NCBI RefSeq assembly: GCF_006274605.1 | Contig: NZ_CP040846.1 | Span: 1,495,041 to 1,559,040, forward strand | Direction: 5' to 3' | Length of the DNA: 64,000 nucleotides | From: Thermococcus indicus | Lineage (GTDB): Archaea; Methanobacteriota_B; Thermococci; Thermococcales; Thermococcaceae | Shown here: positions 1 through 7,275 of the stretch, piece by piece | Layout: the number at the start of each line of letters is the position of its first letter | Position numbering within the stretch: the stretch's first letter is position 1 | Made by a program: the position numbers and the translations under genes | Notes under the pieces: model-generated | Seen by the model: the letters and a program-made list of their open reading frames with translations, nothing else | Told to the model about the DNA's origin: nothing | The model's database searches: none

Positions 1-253
1 GTTCGACACCATGGTCGTCTCCGGTGAGACCGGGGTGAAGCTCGCGGTGGAGGCGATGCGCGAGATATACAACCCGAACATCGATGCCATAGCCATAGCA
101 ACCCGAAATGCGGAGTTCCTCCCGGTCATCCTCAAGGCCAAGGAGAAGGGCAAGGAGACGATAGTGCTCGGCATAGAGCCGGGCTTTTCCGCGGCCCTCA
201 AGCACGCGGCGGACTACACGATAATCCTGAACCCAAAGGGTGATGAGGAATGA
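1..253 (+). CDS. NYN-domain protein (TIGR00288-like), C-terminal part
   Basis: The reading frame is open from the left edge (codons F-D-T before the first visible ATG at 11), so the gene is cut by the window and only about 83 C-terminal residues are seen. They match the C-terminal half of the next gene almost block for block: [19 protein letters not shown] here against [19 protein letters not shown] there, then [10 protein letters not shown] and HAADY. This is the end of the LabA/NYN (PIN-like ribonuclease) fold, with the conserved acidic position of ATRDAD replaced by N/E in this copy. The stop overlaps the start of the next gene (ATGA), so the two are translationally coupled. Family known; substrate unknown. 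Confidence 0.8.
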   Translation, partial: FDTMVVSGETGVKLAVEAMREIYNPNIDAIAIATRNAEFLPVILKAKEKGKETIVLGIEPGFSAALKHAADYTIILNPKGDEE

Positions 254-762
254 AGGAGACCCTCTTCAAGGTGCTCCGCAGGGGCGAAAAGGAGGTCGAG
301 GCCGAGCCCCCCAAGCACGTGAGGGGCAAGAGCATTGGCCTGATAATCGACGGTCCGAATATTCTCCGCAAGGAGTTCGGGATAAAGCTCGAGGACATAG
401 TGGAAGCGCTTGAGAGGATAGGCAAGATACGCGTTGCCAAGGTTGTTCTCAACCAGTACGCCCCCCAGGGACTCATCGAAGCCGTCGTCAATCAGGGACT
501 CGAGCCGATAATCGTCGCCGGTGACACGGACGTCAGGATAGCGATAGAGGCGATGGAGCTCATCTACAACTCGGACGTCGAGGTCATCGCCCTGGCCACC
601 CGCGATGCGGACTTTCTCCCCCTCATCAACGAGGCCAAACGTAAAGGCAAAGAGACCATAGCCATAGGCGTTGAACCCGGCTTTTCAGTAGCCCTTCAGA
701 ACGCGGCCGACTACGTGATAAGGATGGAGGGGAAGGGCACCGAGGGACACGGGTTCAAATAA
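250..762 (+). CDS. NYN-domain protein (TIGR00288 family)
   Basis: A complete 170-residue protein. Residues 30-165 form a NYN/LabA-like PIN fold: [15 protein letters not shown] carries the first conserved Asp and Asn, [13 protein letters not shown] the second acidic cluster, and [15 protein letters not shown] the third. NYN proteins are metal-dependent ribonucleases acting on structured RNA; here that is family inference. The acidic residues are intact, unlike the upstream tandem paralogue, which has lost one. The ATG overlaps the upstream stop. The 3' flank carries the TATA-like box of the next gene, so the pair probably ends here. Confidence 0.85.
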   Translation: MKETLFKVLRRGEKEVEAEPPKHVRGKSIGLIIDGPNILRKEFGIKLEDIVEALERIGKIRVAKVVLNQYAPQGLIEAVVNQGLEPIIVAGDTDVRIAIEAMELIYNSDVEVIALATRDADFLPLINEAKRKGKETIAIGVEPGFSVALQNAADYVIRMEGKGTEGHGFK

Positions 763-793
763 ACTTTTAAGCACTCTTTCCAGTCCTGTTCTG

Positions 794-1735
794 GTGAGAG
801 AGTTGATAGTTGAAATAATCCTCTTCGCCGTGGGTCTGGTCCTTCTCATCAAGGGTAGCGATTACTTCGTGGAGGCGGCCTCCCGCGTCGCCAAGGGGTT
901 CGGCGTCAGCGAGTTCATAATAGCACTCGTCCTCGCGAGCATCGCCACCACACTGCCGGAGGTAACGGTCTCTGCCATATCATCATACCAGGGAAACCCC
1001 GACATCGCCCTGGGAAACGCCATAGGGAGCGCCCTCGCCAACATAGCCCTCATCCTCGGGGTCTCGGCCCTGATAATGCCCCTCAGCGTTGAGAGAACCG
1101 CCTGGAAAAACGCCCTCTTCATGGTGGCCGTCACCGCCTACGCGGGCCTGCTCATGCACGACGGGACCATAAGCCGGCTCGACGGTGCCAGCCTCATACT
1201 CATCTACTTCGGCTTCCTCTACTACCTCTACCGGAAGCATATGACGCTCGAGGAACTCCCCGAGGGCGGAACCCGCGACCCCCGCAGGGATGCCCTGATA
1301 ATGCTCGGAAGCGGTCTGGTCGTGGTCATCGGCGCCAAACTGGTCGTGGACAGCGCCGTAACGATAGCCAGGGCATACGGTGTTCCGGAAATCGTAATCG
1401 GTCTGACGATGGTGTCCATAGGAACCTCCCTGCCGGAGCTCACGAACTCCCTCATGGCCACCCTCAAGAGGCTGCCCAACATAAGCGTCGGCAACATAAT
1501 CGGCGCCAACATACTCGACGTGCTCATGGTCATAGGAATAGCGTCCCTGATAAACCCCATAAAGGTGGATGTGACGGTTTACACCTTCACCCTGCCGCTG
1601 ACCCTCCTCGTTATGGGGCTCCTAACCGCCGTCCTGAGGCTCACGGGGAGGATAGACAGGGTTACCGCGGGTGTTTTTCTGGCTGTGTACGCCTACTTCC
1701 TGTACGCCTACACCACCGGGGCCGTAAGCCTTTGA
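794..1735 (+). CDS. Calcium/sodium antiporter, CaCA superfamily (YrbG-like)
   Basis: A 313-residue polytopic membrane protein with the internal duplication typical of the CaCA family. Both halves carry the alpha repeats: ATTLPEVTVS with GNAIGSALANIALILG in the first half, GTSLPELTNS with GNIIGANILDVLMVIG in the second. These regions line the cation site; the glutamates in LPE are the expected ion ligands. About ten hydrophobic helices and a short central cytoplasmic loop (residues 150-165, charged) are visible. The start is GTG at 794, downstream of an AAACTTTTAAG box at about 762-772, which suggests an almost leaderless transcript. The family exchanges Ca2+ for Na+ or H+; the actual ions are not known. 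Confidence 0.9.
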   Translation: MRELIVEIILFAVGLVLLIKGSDYFVEAASRVAKGFGVSEFIIALVLASIATTLPEVTVSAISSYQGNPDIALGNAIGSALANIALILGVSALIMPLSVERTAWKNALFMVAVTAYAGLLMHDGTISRLDGASLILIYFGFLYYLYRKHMTLEELPEGGTRDPRRDALIMLGSGLVVVIGAKLVVDSAVTIARAYGVPEIVIGLTMVSIGTSLPELTNSLMATLKRLPNISVGNIIGANILDVLMVIGIASLINPIKVDVTVYTFTLPLTLLVMGLLTAVLRLTGRIDRVTAGVFLAVYAYFLYAYTTGAVSL

Positions 1736-1777
1736 TCCCTTTCTCAACTTTTTCCGACTTCCCGAAACTGGGAAGCA

Positions 1778-1806
1778 AAGATTTATTAATCCGGTTATTA
1801 CCCCAT
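1778..1806 (+). promoter_or_regulatory. Promoter of the ABC binding-protein gene
   Basis: ATTTATTAAT at 1781-1790 is a TATA-type box about 55 bases before the ATG at 1844, leaving a 5' leader of roughly 25-30 bases. GGAGGTG ends a few bases before the start codon. No clear palindromic operator is seen. Confidence 0.5.
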
Positions 1807-1843
1807 TATTGGGAATCAAAACCGAGTATTTGGAGGTGTTGTC

Positions 1844-2983
1844 ATGAGGAAGCTTGGTGCGTTCCTCGCCGTGCTGCTGCTCCTGGGGCTCCTGGTTCCA
1901 AAACCGGTCGCGGCTGAAGAAACGCTGACGGTTTACTCCTACGACAGTATCGAGTGGTGGATGAAGGAGATAGTGCCGATATTCGAGCAGAAGTACGGGG
2001 TCAAGGTGAACCTCGTCCTCATCGGTGACGCTGGCGAGGTTCTAAACCGGCTCATCCTTGAGAAGGACAATCCCCAGGCCGACGTCGTTGTGGGCATAGA
2101 CAACAGCTACCTGGCGAAGGCCATAGACGCGGGTGTGCTGGAGCCGTACAAGCCGGCCAACGCCGACGTAATTCCGGACTGGATCGTTGAGAAGTTCGAC
2201 CCAACCTACCACCTCACGCCCTACGACTACGGCTTCATAGCCATCAACTACCGCAAGGACATGGTCCAGAACCCGCCGACCAGCCTTGAAGACCTCACCA
2301 AGCCGGAGTGGAAGGGCAAGCTGATAATCGAAGACCCGCGCACGAGCTCGCCGGGAATGGCATTCCTCCTCTGGACGATAGCGGTCTACGGCGACGACTG
2401 GCTCTACTACTGGGAGAAACTGAAGGAGAACGACGTTCAGATAGTCAAGGGCTGGAGCGAGGCGTGGGGTGCGTTCAGCGAGGGTGAGTACCCGCTCGTC
2501 CTCAGCTACGCCACCTCCCCCGCCGCCACTGTTTACTACGACAACAACACCAACGTCGGAGCCGTCGCCTTCAGGGAGGGCAACTACCTCCAGATAGAGG
2601 GTGCCGGAATCGTCAAGGGGGCCAGGAACAGGGAACTGGCGGAGAAGTTCATCGAGTTCCTCATCAGTGCCGAGGCTCAGGAGAAGCTCCCCCTCAACCA
2701 GTGGATGTACCCCGTTAACGGGGACGTTGAGCTCCCTGAGGTCTTCCAGTACGCGGTTAAGGTGGATAAGCCCGTCGCAATAGACTCCAGGGAGATAGAG
2801 ACCAACTACGAGACCTGGCTCACGCAGTGGACCCAGCTCATGGTCGAGGGCAAGAGCCCGGATGAGATACTCGGGAAGACGACCACCGAAACCGGCGGAG
2901 AAAACGACAACACCGGCATATGCGGACCGGCCCTGATGGTTGGCCTCGCCGTGCTCCCGCTCCTCCTCAGGAGGAGGCGGTGA
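1844..2983 (+). CDS. ABC transporter substrate-binding protein, thiamine (TbpA/ThiB) type, with CGP-CTERM
   Basis: A 379-residue secreted binding protein. Residues 1-24 form a signal peptide ending in VAAEE. The body begins LTVYSYDSIEWWMKEIVPIFEQKYG and continues with DVVVGIDNSYLAKA and YDYGFIAINY, a pattern typical of ThiB/TbpA-type periplasmic binding proteins. The C-terminus is a polar linker (TTTETGGENDNTG), then ICGPALMVGL and a hydrophobic helix ending in RRRR. That is the CGP-CTERM signal of Thermococcales, thought to direct processing and lipid anchoring. The permease and ATPase do not follow; the gene stands alone with a strong GGAGGTG site. Thiamine is a family assignment, not proven. 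Confidence 0.87.
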   Translation: MRKLGAFLAVLLLLGLLVPKPVAAEETLTVYSYDSIEWWMKEIVPIFEQKYGVKVNLVLIGDAGEVLNRLILEKDNPQADVVVGIDNSYLAKAIDAGVLEPYKPANADVIPDWIVEKFDPTYHLTPYDYGFIAINYRKDMVQNPPTSLEDLTKPEWKGKLIIEDPRTSSPGMAFLLWTIAVYGDDWLYYWEKLKENDVQIVKGWSEAWGAFSEGEYPLVLSYATSPAATVYYDNNTNVGAVAFREGNYLQIEGAGIVKGARNRELAEKFIEFLISAEAQEKLPLNQWMYPVNGDVELPEVFQYAVKVDKPVAIDSREIETNYETWLTQWTQLMVEGKSPDEILGKTTTETGGENDNTGICGPALMVGLAVLPLLLRRRR

Positions 2984-3094
2984 GGTTTCTTCCTTTTCTC
3001 ATTTAGTGTTTTGTATCTACAGTTCAGAATGCCAGGTCACAGCCTACAAAAACCTTTATTATAAATCCTTCCGCAAGAGACTATCGGTGGGAGA
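2984..3094. promoter_or_regulatory. Short intergenic region with TATA-like box
   Basis: The stretch holds a T-rich segment just after the binding-protein stop (possible terminator) and AACCTTTATTATAAATCC at about 3050-3067, a TATA-type box some 30 bases before the small gene at 3095. Nothing else is recognisable. Confidence 0.4.
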
Positions 3095-3244
3095 ATGGCC
3101 AAATTTGACGGTTATGAACTCATACTGGAGACTCCGGAAGAGCTCCAGAATTTCGTAAAGGCACTCGAAAAAGCCAAGGAGCGAAATCCCAGAGAGGTAG
3201 AAGATACAGTCAAGAGAGCCTTGGCTATTGTGGGTATTGTCTGA
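3095..3244 (+). CDS. Small hypothetical protein, 49 residues
   Basis: An ATG preceded by GGTGGGAG and a TATTATAAATCC promoter opens a 49-residue frame beginning MAKFDGYELILETPEEL and ending RALAIVGIV. The composition is highly charged (about a third Glu/Lys/Arg) and predicted helical, like many genuine small archaeal proteins. It converges on, and overlaps by about 20 bases, the separated C-terminal piece of the GNAT gene on the other strand. I do not recognise the family. A small antitoxin-like regulator is possible but not supported by any motif. Confidence 0.55.
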   Translation: MAKFDGYELILETPEELQNFVKALEKAKERNPREVEDTVKRALAIVGIV

Positions 3245-3318
3245 ATTCTTCAAGCCTTATACTTCCGGTTAAGGCTCTTCTAACAGCCTCGGCCTCAGTG
3301 ACTTTTCTCTTTTTCAAG
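3225..3318 (-). pseudogene. Detached C-terminal segment of the interrupted GNAT gene
   Basis: Reading the minus strand from 3318 gives about 30 open codons (LKKRKVTEAEAVRR, then RLEEFRQYPQ) ending in TAG at 3225-3227. The segment is hydrophilic and protein-like. If the element at 3319-4929 (1,611 bases, a multiple of three) is removed, this piece joins exactly in frame to the GNAT frame that runs into the element's right end (…ELFYPF). I therefore read it as the original C-terminus of that GNAT protein. Confidence 0.55.
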
Positions 3319-3338
3319 CCTCGCCGTTCACGGCGGGG
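3319..3338 (+). repeat. Left-end subterminal hairpin of IS605-type element
   Basis: Stem CCTCGCCG…CGGCGGGG with a TTCA loop. It has the same architecture as the left hairpin of the second element at 46141-46160 and as both right ends. In this family such hairpins are bound by TnpA during single-strand excision and insertion. Confidence 0.65.
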
Positions 3339-3382
3339 TGCATTGTTCGAAAATTTAGTGGTTGAGCAGGAAAGCAAAAGAA

Positions 3383-3412
3383 AGGTTTAAATACTTGTAT
3401 GTATTAATACTT
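3383..3412 (+). promoter_or_regulatory. Promoter and candidate RHH operator of the RHH-tnpB unit
   Basis: GGTTTAAATAC at 3384-3394 is a TATA box. It is followed by a perfect 10-base palindrome GTATTAATAC at 3401-3410 and related ATAC/GTAT half-sites, placed over the expected transcription start. RHH proteins commonly bind such short palindromes and repress their own operon. That the downstream RHH protein binds here is inference. Confidence 0.45.
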
Positions 3413-3424
3413 AATGGTGAGAGC

Positions 3425-3580
3425 ATGGGAGTCATAACTGTTTCCGTTGATGATGAGGTCGAGGAGAGGTTTAGAAAGCTCGTGGCAAAGAAGTATGGAC
3501 GGATTAGGGGGGCATTGGGAGTGGCAATTACTGAAGCTATGAAGCTCTGGATTGAAAAAGTTGAGCGGGAAGAAAAATGA
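3425..3580 (+). CDS. Ribbon-helix-helix DNA-binding protein encoded with tnpB
   Basis: A 51-residue protein, MGVITVSVDDEVEERFRKLV followed by KYGRIRGALGVAITEAMKLWI. The N-terminal strand ITVSVDDEVEERF and the helix pair after it are the MetJ/CopG-type ribbon-helix-helix layout, here as a single domain. I chose the ATG at 3425 because GGTGAGAGC lies directly before it; the frame is open further upstream. The stop overlaps the tnpB ATG (ATGA), so the two are co-translated. The second tnpB copy in the window lacks this gene. Likely a repressor of the unit; an antitoxin role is an alternative because RHH proteins often pair with GNAT toxins. Confidence 0.75.
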   Translation: MGVITVSVDDEVEERFRKLVAKKYGRIRGALGVAITEAMKLWIEKVEREEK

Positions 3581-4887
3581 AGCGGACAGTAACAGTAAAA
3601 CTACAACCTTCAAAAGAGCAGGAAAAAACACTTTTTGAATTAGCCCACGCTTCAGCAGTAATCTGGAACAAACTCAACTACCAGAGGCTCAAACAGTTCG
3701 AAGAATTCGGCAAAATAGACTTTTCAACAACTGAAAAAGAAGCCTATCACGAGTTAAAAAACTGGATTGGTGGCTCGACAGTTCAACAATTGGCCAGAAA
3801 GAACGCTGAAGCTTGGAGGAGTTTCTTCTCACTCAACAGGAAGAAAAAGAATGGAGAACTCCCCGAATGGTTCAAGCCAAAACCACCAAAATTCGTCAGG
3901 GAAAAGAACGGCAGAAAACTCTTTGTAATTCCCCTCAGGAACGACCAGTATCGGATTAAGGGAAACGTTATCGAATTGAGACGCCTCGGCAAATTTGGGA
4001 AACTTGAAATCCAGTTCAAAGGAAGAATACACTTGAAGGGCAAGCAGGGACGCTTAGAAATCACTTATGACGAGGTAAAGGGAAAGTGGTATGCTCACAT
4101 TAGCTTTACGGTAGAGGAAAAACTTGAGGGTAACGAATGGGTGTGCGTTCCGAGGCAACCAAAAGGAAGTCTCTCAGCAGGGATAGACTTGGGAGTGAAC
4201 AATTTAATGGCAGTTTACGTTGAAAATGGTCAGAGTTTCCTCGTGAACGGAAAGCCTCTCAAAAGCATTGACTTCTACTGGCGGAGGAAGATTGGTAATT
4301 ACCAGTCCAAACTTAACAAATCTGGAGCCAAAACGGGTAGAAAGCTCAGGAAAATGCACGAAAAGGCCAAACTTCAGGCCAAACACTACATTAACACTGC
4401 CGTAAGGCAAACCGTGAGAAGGCTTTACGAGTTGGGCGTTTCTAAAATCGTCGTGGGTTATCCGAAAGGCATTGCAAGAAACTCCGACAAGGGTAAAAAG
4501 CAAAACTTCATCCTCTCCCATGTCTGGCGGTTTAATTACGTAATTAAACGTCTCAAGGAAGTTGCGGAGGAGTATGGTATTCAGGTTTTGGTTGTGGATG
4601 AGGCTTTCACTTCGAAAACTTGCCCCCTCTGTGGCCAACGCCATGAGAGTGCTCGCTTTGTTAGGGGTTTATTCAAGTGCCACAGAGAGGGCGTTGTTAT
4701 GAATGCCGACCTTGTTGGGGCGTTTAATATTTTAAAGAAGGCGGTAAAAACCATAACCCCGAGCCTTCCGATCTTATCGGGAGGTAGGGGTAACGGGGGG
4801 AAGACCCTCCCTGAGGGGCTGAAAGCCCACTTTTTAGTGGGTTTGAATGAGACCCCTCAAACCTCCCTGCCATTGGCGAGGGGTTAA
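3577..4887 (+). CDS. tnpB: TnpB, RNA-guided nuclease of IS605-type element (copy 1)
   Basis: A 436-residue TnpB. The N-terminal helical/WED-like part contains GSTVQQLARKNAEAWRSFF. RuvC-I is GIDLGVNNLMAVY (catalytic Asp), RuvC-II is VVDEAFTSKTCPLCG (catalytic Glu and first zinc Cys pair) and RuvC-III is MNADLVGAFNIL (Asp). All three acidic residues are present, so the protein may be active. The second half of the zinc knuckle is unusual: FKCHREG keeps one Cys and has His where CxxC is normal. TnpB cuts DNA guided by an RNA (reRNA/omegaRNA) made from the 3' end of its own element. Start by ATGA overlap with the RHH gene. Confidence 0.93.
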   Translation: MKRTVTVKLQPSKEQEKTLFELAHASAVIWNKLNYQRLKQFEEFGKIDFSTTEKEAYHELKNWIGGSTVQQLARKNAEAWRSFFSLNRKKKNGELPEWFKPKPPKFVREKNGRKLFVIPLRNDQYRIKGNVIELRRLGKFGKLEIQFKGRIHLKGKQGRLEITYDEVKGKWYAHISFTVEEKLEGNEWVCVPRQPKGSLSAGIDLGVNNLMAVYVENGQSFLVNGKPLKSIDFYWRRKIGNYQSKLNKSGAKTGRKLRKMHEKAKLQAKHYINTAVRQTVRRLYELGVSKIVVGYPKGIARNSDKGKKQNFILSHVWRFNYVIKRLKEVAEEYGIQVLVVDEAFTSKTCPLCGQRHESARFVRGLFKCHREGVVMNADLVGAFNILKKAVKTITPSLPILSGGRGNGGKTLPEGLKAHFLVGLNETPQTSLPLARG

Positions 4888-4949
4888 CTCGTTGGAACCC
4901 TCGCCCTTCAGGGCGGGTAGGAGGTCAGAAAGGGATAAAACAGTTCATA
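4750..4949 (+). ncRNA. Predicted reRNA (omegaRNA) of TnpB copy 1 with guide
   Basis: The last part of tnpB and the right end form a run of hairpins: CCCAC/GTGGG at 4826-4841 and the terminal CGCCC/GGGCG hairpin at 4902-4915, then GAGGTCAGA. The same layout is seen in copy 2, with base changes on both sides of the first stem that keep it paired. In known TnpB systems the RNA runs through the right end and its guide is the following 16-20 bases, here AAGGGATAAAACAGTTCATA (4930-4949), which lie in the interrupted GNAT gene. The 5' limit given is approximate. Confidence 0.5.
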
Positions 4950-5530
4950 GGTGCTACCCGCGGAAACAATCTGAAACCCCGCTGCAAGGGGATTCTTTTT
5001 ATGGTCAAGGTAAAACTTCTTGGCAACTTCCTTTTTTGCATGGAGGGACAAACCAATTCCACCGATTTGAGCAGCATAAAGAACTGCATAGGGCTTGATG
5101 ACCTTCGCTAGTATTTCACCACCCACACCCATTCCACGGTATTCCCTCTGGATGCCAAACTGTCCAAGGAGTATTGTGGGCACGGAAGAATATTTAATAT
5201 CCATCCCCAAAAGCTCCACAAGCCGAGTCCGTAACTCTTCAACGAGCATCCTTTTGTTTTCGGCGTATTATCGCGGATTTTAAGGCTAACAATAAACGGG
5301 GAAAGCGTGAAATATGATATCAGAGAATCCTCATGCAGGATGACAAAGACGGTAGAAAGACACCGCTCATGAGATTTCCATGCCATATTCCTTGCAAACT
5401 CCGTCTGTTCTTCCCCACCCTCGCCGGAGTCAAAAGACCTTATTAACTCCACATGGTCCGTTCTCAGAAACTCAACGCGAACTATTCCTCCGAGTGTCTC
5501 TAATTCAACCTCGTATGGCTTTAGCATCAT
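4930..5530 (-). pseudogene. GNAT acetyltransferase (TacT-like toxin fold), frameshifted and interrupted by the IS element
   Basis: Two frames on the minus strand make one protein. The first (from 5530) begins MMLKPYEVELETLGGIV and runs to ISYFTLSPFIVSLKIRDNT. The second continues ELRTRLVELLG, then VPTILLGQFGIQREYRGMGVGGEILAK, the acetyl-CoA loop R-x-x-G-x-G, then GLSLHAKKEVAKKFY. Joining needs one extra base near the A-rich stretch at about 5255-5265. The YFTLS, ILLGQFGI and HAKKEVAKKFY blocks resemble tRNA-acetylating GNAT toxins. The 3' end is displaced by the IS element and apparently continues at 3318. Both lesions suggest the gene is dead. TATA-like ACTTAAATGG lies upstream of 5530. Confidence 0.72.
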
Positions 5531-5616
5531 GACACCGGATATTACAAACCACTTCCCATTTAAGTAAATTACGGAGGGAGATGTTACTTCACTCCAAGTT
5601 TACTATCAATCAAGAA

Positions 5617-5693
<77 letters not shown>

Positions 5694-5744
5694 TCGGGCT
5701 AATGGTCTTGGGAGAGTTTTATAAAAGTTGTGGTGGGAGCAGGC

Positions 5745-7037
5745 TCACGGATACAGCCTGCTCGGTGTCCTCGGGAACAGGGTTGCCCAGCGGACGTGGT
5801 CGAGCTTCAGCACCCAGGCGACGAGCCTCTCAAGGCCGAGGCCGAAGCCGCTGTGCGGAACGCTGCCGTACTTCCTGAGGTCGAGATACCACTCGTAGTC
5901 CTCCGGCTTCATGCCCTCCTCCAGAATCCTCTGCACGAGCTTGTTGTAGTCGTCCTCACGCTGGGAACCGCCGATGATCTCGCCATAGCCTTCTGGAGCA
6001 AGCATGTCCGCGGCGAGAACCTTGCGCGGATCCTCCGGGTCCTCCTTCATGTAGAACGCCTTAATGCCCTTTGGATAGCCGTAAACGAAGAACGGGGCCT
6101 CGAACTCCTGGGTCAAAATGCGCTCCTCGTCTGCGCCCATGTCCTCGCCCCACTCTATCTCGACGCCCTTGCTCTGGAGGATGTCTATGGCCTCGTCGTA
6201 GCTCACCCTCGGGAAGGGCGGAACCGCGTTCTTGAGCGTGGTCAAGTCCTTCCGGAAGGTCTCAACTTCGCTCCTCCTGAGCTCCAGGGTGCGCTGAACC
6301 ATGTAGCTGACGAGCTCCTCCTCGACCTTCATGATGTCCTGGAGGTCCATCCAGGCGGCCTCGAGCTCAAGGTGCCAGAACTCGGTGAGGTGCCTCCTGG
6401 TCCTGCTTTTCTCCGCTCTAAAGCTCGGCGTGAGTGACCAGACCTTTTCGAGGCCGAAGATGGCGGCCTCAAGGTAGAGCTGGGCCGACTGACTGAGGTA
6501 GGCCGTCCTGTCGAAGTACTTGAGCTTGAAGAGCGTCGCTCCTCCCTCAACGGCACCGGTGACGAGTATCGGCGGGAAGACCTCGTACCAGCCGTCCTGG
6601 AGGAGCCATTCTCTAGCCGCTTGCATCATTGTCGCCTTGACCTTCATTATCGCGGCGACCTTGGGTGAGTGAAGGTGCAGGTGCCTGACGTCGAGAAGGA
6701 ACTCCTCGCTCGCGTCCTTCGTTATCGGGAAGAAGTCCACGTTCTGCACGATCTCAATTCTGTCCGCCTGAATCTCAACACCGGTGGGCGCGCGGGGGTC
6801 GGCTTTGACGGTGCCCTCGATGATGACGCTCGACTCTATGCCCGCCTTTTTGGCCATTTCGTAGGCTCCCTCACTCAGCTCTTTCTTAAATATTGCCTGA
6901 ACTATCCCGGTCGAGTCGCGGAGGACTATGAAGACCTTCTTTCCCACTTCCCTCTTTCTGTAAACCCATCCTGCGAGCTTGACGCGTTTACCTTCCATAT
7001 CGGGCTGAACATCGACACAGTAAATCTTATCAATCAT
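5745..7037 (-). CDS. asnS: Asparaginyl-tRNA synthetase
   Basis: A 430-residue class IIb synthetase. The N-terminal OB fold (residues 1-100: VKLAGWVYRKREVGKKVFIVLRDSTG) binds the anticodon. The catalytic core has motif 2 (FRAEKSRTRRHLTEFWHLE) and motif 3 (GFGLGLERLVAWVL). The length and the ITKDASEEFLLDVRHLHLHSP block fit archaeal AsnRS rather than AspRS. I chose ATG 7037 (GGAGGTGGTAAGG upstream); the frame is open a further 53 codons but that part holds a TTATAAAG promoter. Cytoplasmic; charges tRNA-Asn with asparagine. Confidence 0.93.
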   Translation of the reverse strand: MIDKIYCVDVQPDMEGKRVKLAGWVYRKREVGKKVFIVLRDSTGIVQAIFKKELSEGAYEMAKKAGIESSVIIEGTVKADPRAPTGVEIQADRIEIVQNVDFFPITKDASEEFLLDVRHLHLHSPKVAAIMKVKATMMQAAREWLLQDGWYEVFPPILVTGAVEGGATLFKLKYFDRTAYLSQSAQLYLEAAIFGLEKVWSLTPSFRAEKSRTRRHLTEFWHLELEAAWMDLQDIMKVEEELVSYMVQRTLELRRSEVETFRKDLTTLKNAVPPFPRVSYDEAIDILQSKGVEIEWGEDMGADEERILTQEFEAPFFVYGYPKGIKAFYMKEDPEDPRKVLAADMLAPEGYGEIIGGSQREDDYNKLVQRILEEGMKPEDYEWYLDLRKYGSVPHSGFGLGLERLVAWVLKLDHVRWATLFPRTPSRLYP

Positions 7038-7275
7038 CCTTACCACCTCCAGAGGCTTTGAAGGGGGCTTTATAACGGTAGCGATTTGGAGCAACGGCTC
7101 CCAGAAGAGCGTCAATTCGGCCACAGGGTGACCGTCCCAATCCCGAGTCTGACGATTATCAGTAGTGGCATGGGGGATATTCGGAACGTTCTCCATTTAA
7201 ATCCTTTGGGCAATTTTATGTCGATATGTCAAAATATTTAAGTATCTGCGCGTCAGATGTCCAAAAGGTGATGGG
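7038..7275. promoter_or_regulatory. Divergent promoter region between asnS and the amidohydrolase gene
   Basis: About 240 bases. On the minus strand GTTATAAAGCC (about 7065-7075) is the asnS TATA box. On the plus strand AAAATATTTAAGT (about 7230-7243) serves the amidohydrolase gene, whose start follows GGTGATGG. The middle holds no recognisable structure. The long upstream extension of the asnS frame here is not protein-like. Confidence 0.5.

Larger units (their letters stand above)
3319..4929 (+). mobile_element. IS605-type, TnpB-only element carrying a ribbon-helix-helix gene
   Basis: The element is bounded by two related hairpins: CCTCGCCGTTCACGGCGGGG at 3319-3338 and CTCGCCCTTCAGGGCGGG at 4900-4917, the latter followed by TAGGAGGTCAGA. 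The same right end recurs at 44706-44720 beside the second tnpB, and a matching left hairpin at 46141-46160. Inside are an RHH gene and tnpB but no Y1 transposase tnpA, so movement would need a transposase in trans. The exact outer bases are uncertain by about 10. There are no target duplications, as expected for this family. It interrupts a GNAT gene on the opposite strand. Confidence 0.75.

Noticed and set aside
3059-3253. 64-codon minus-strand frame over the small gene at 3095
   Set aside because: Low-complexity translation without ribosome site; the plus-strand frame has promoter and GGTGGGAG.
7038-7196. 53-codon N-terminal extension of asnS
   Set aside because: The extension is not seen in AsnRS proteins and contains the TTATAAAG promoter; ATG 7037 has a good ribosome site.
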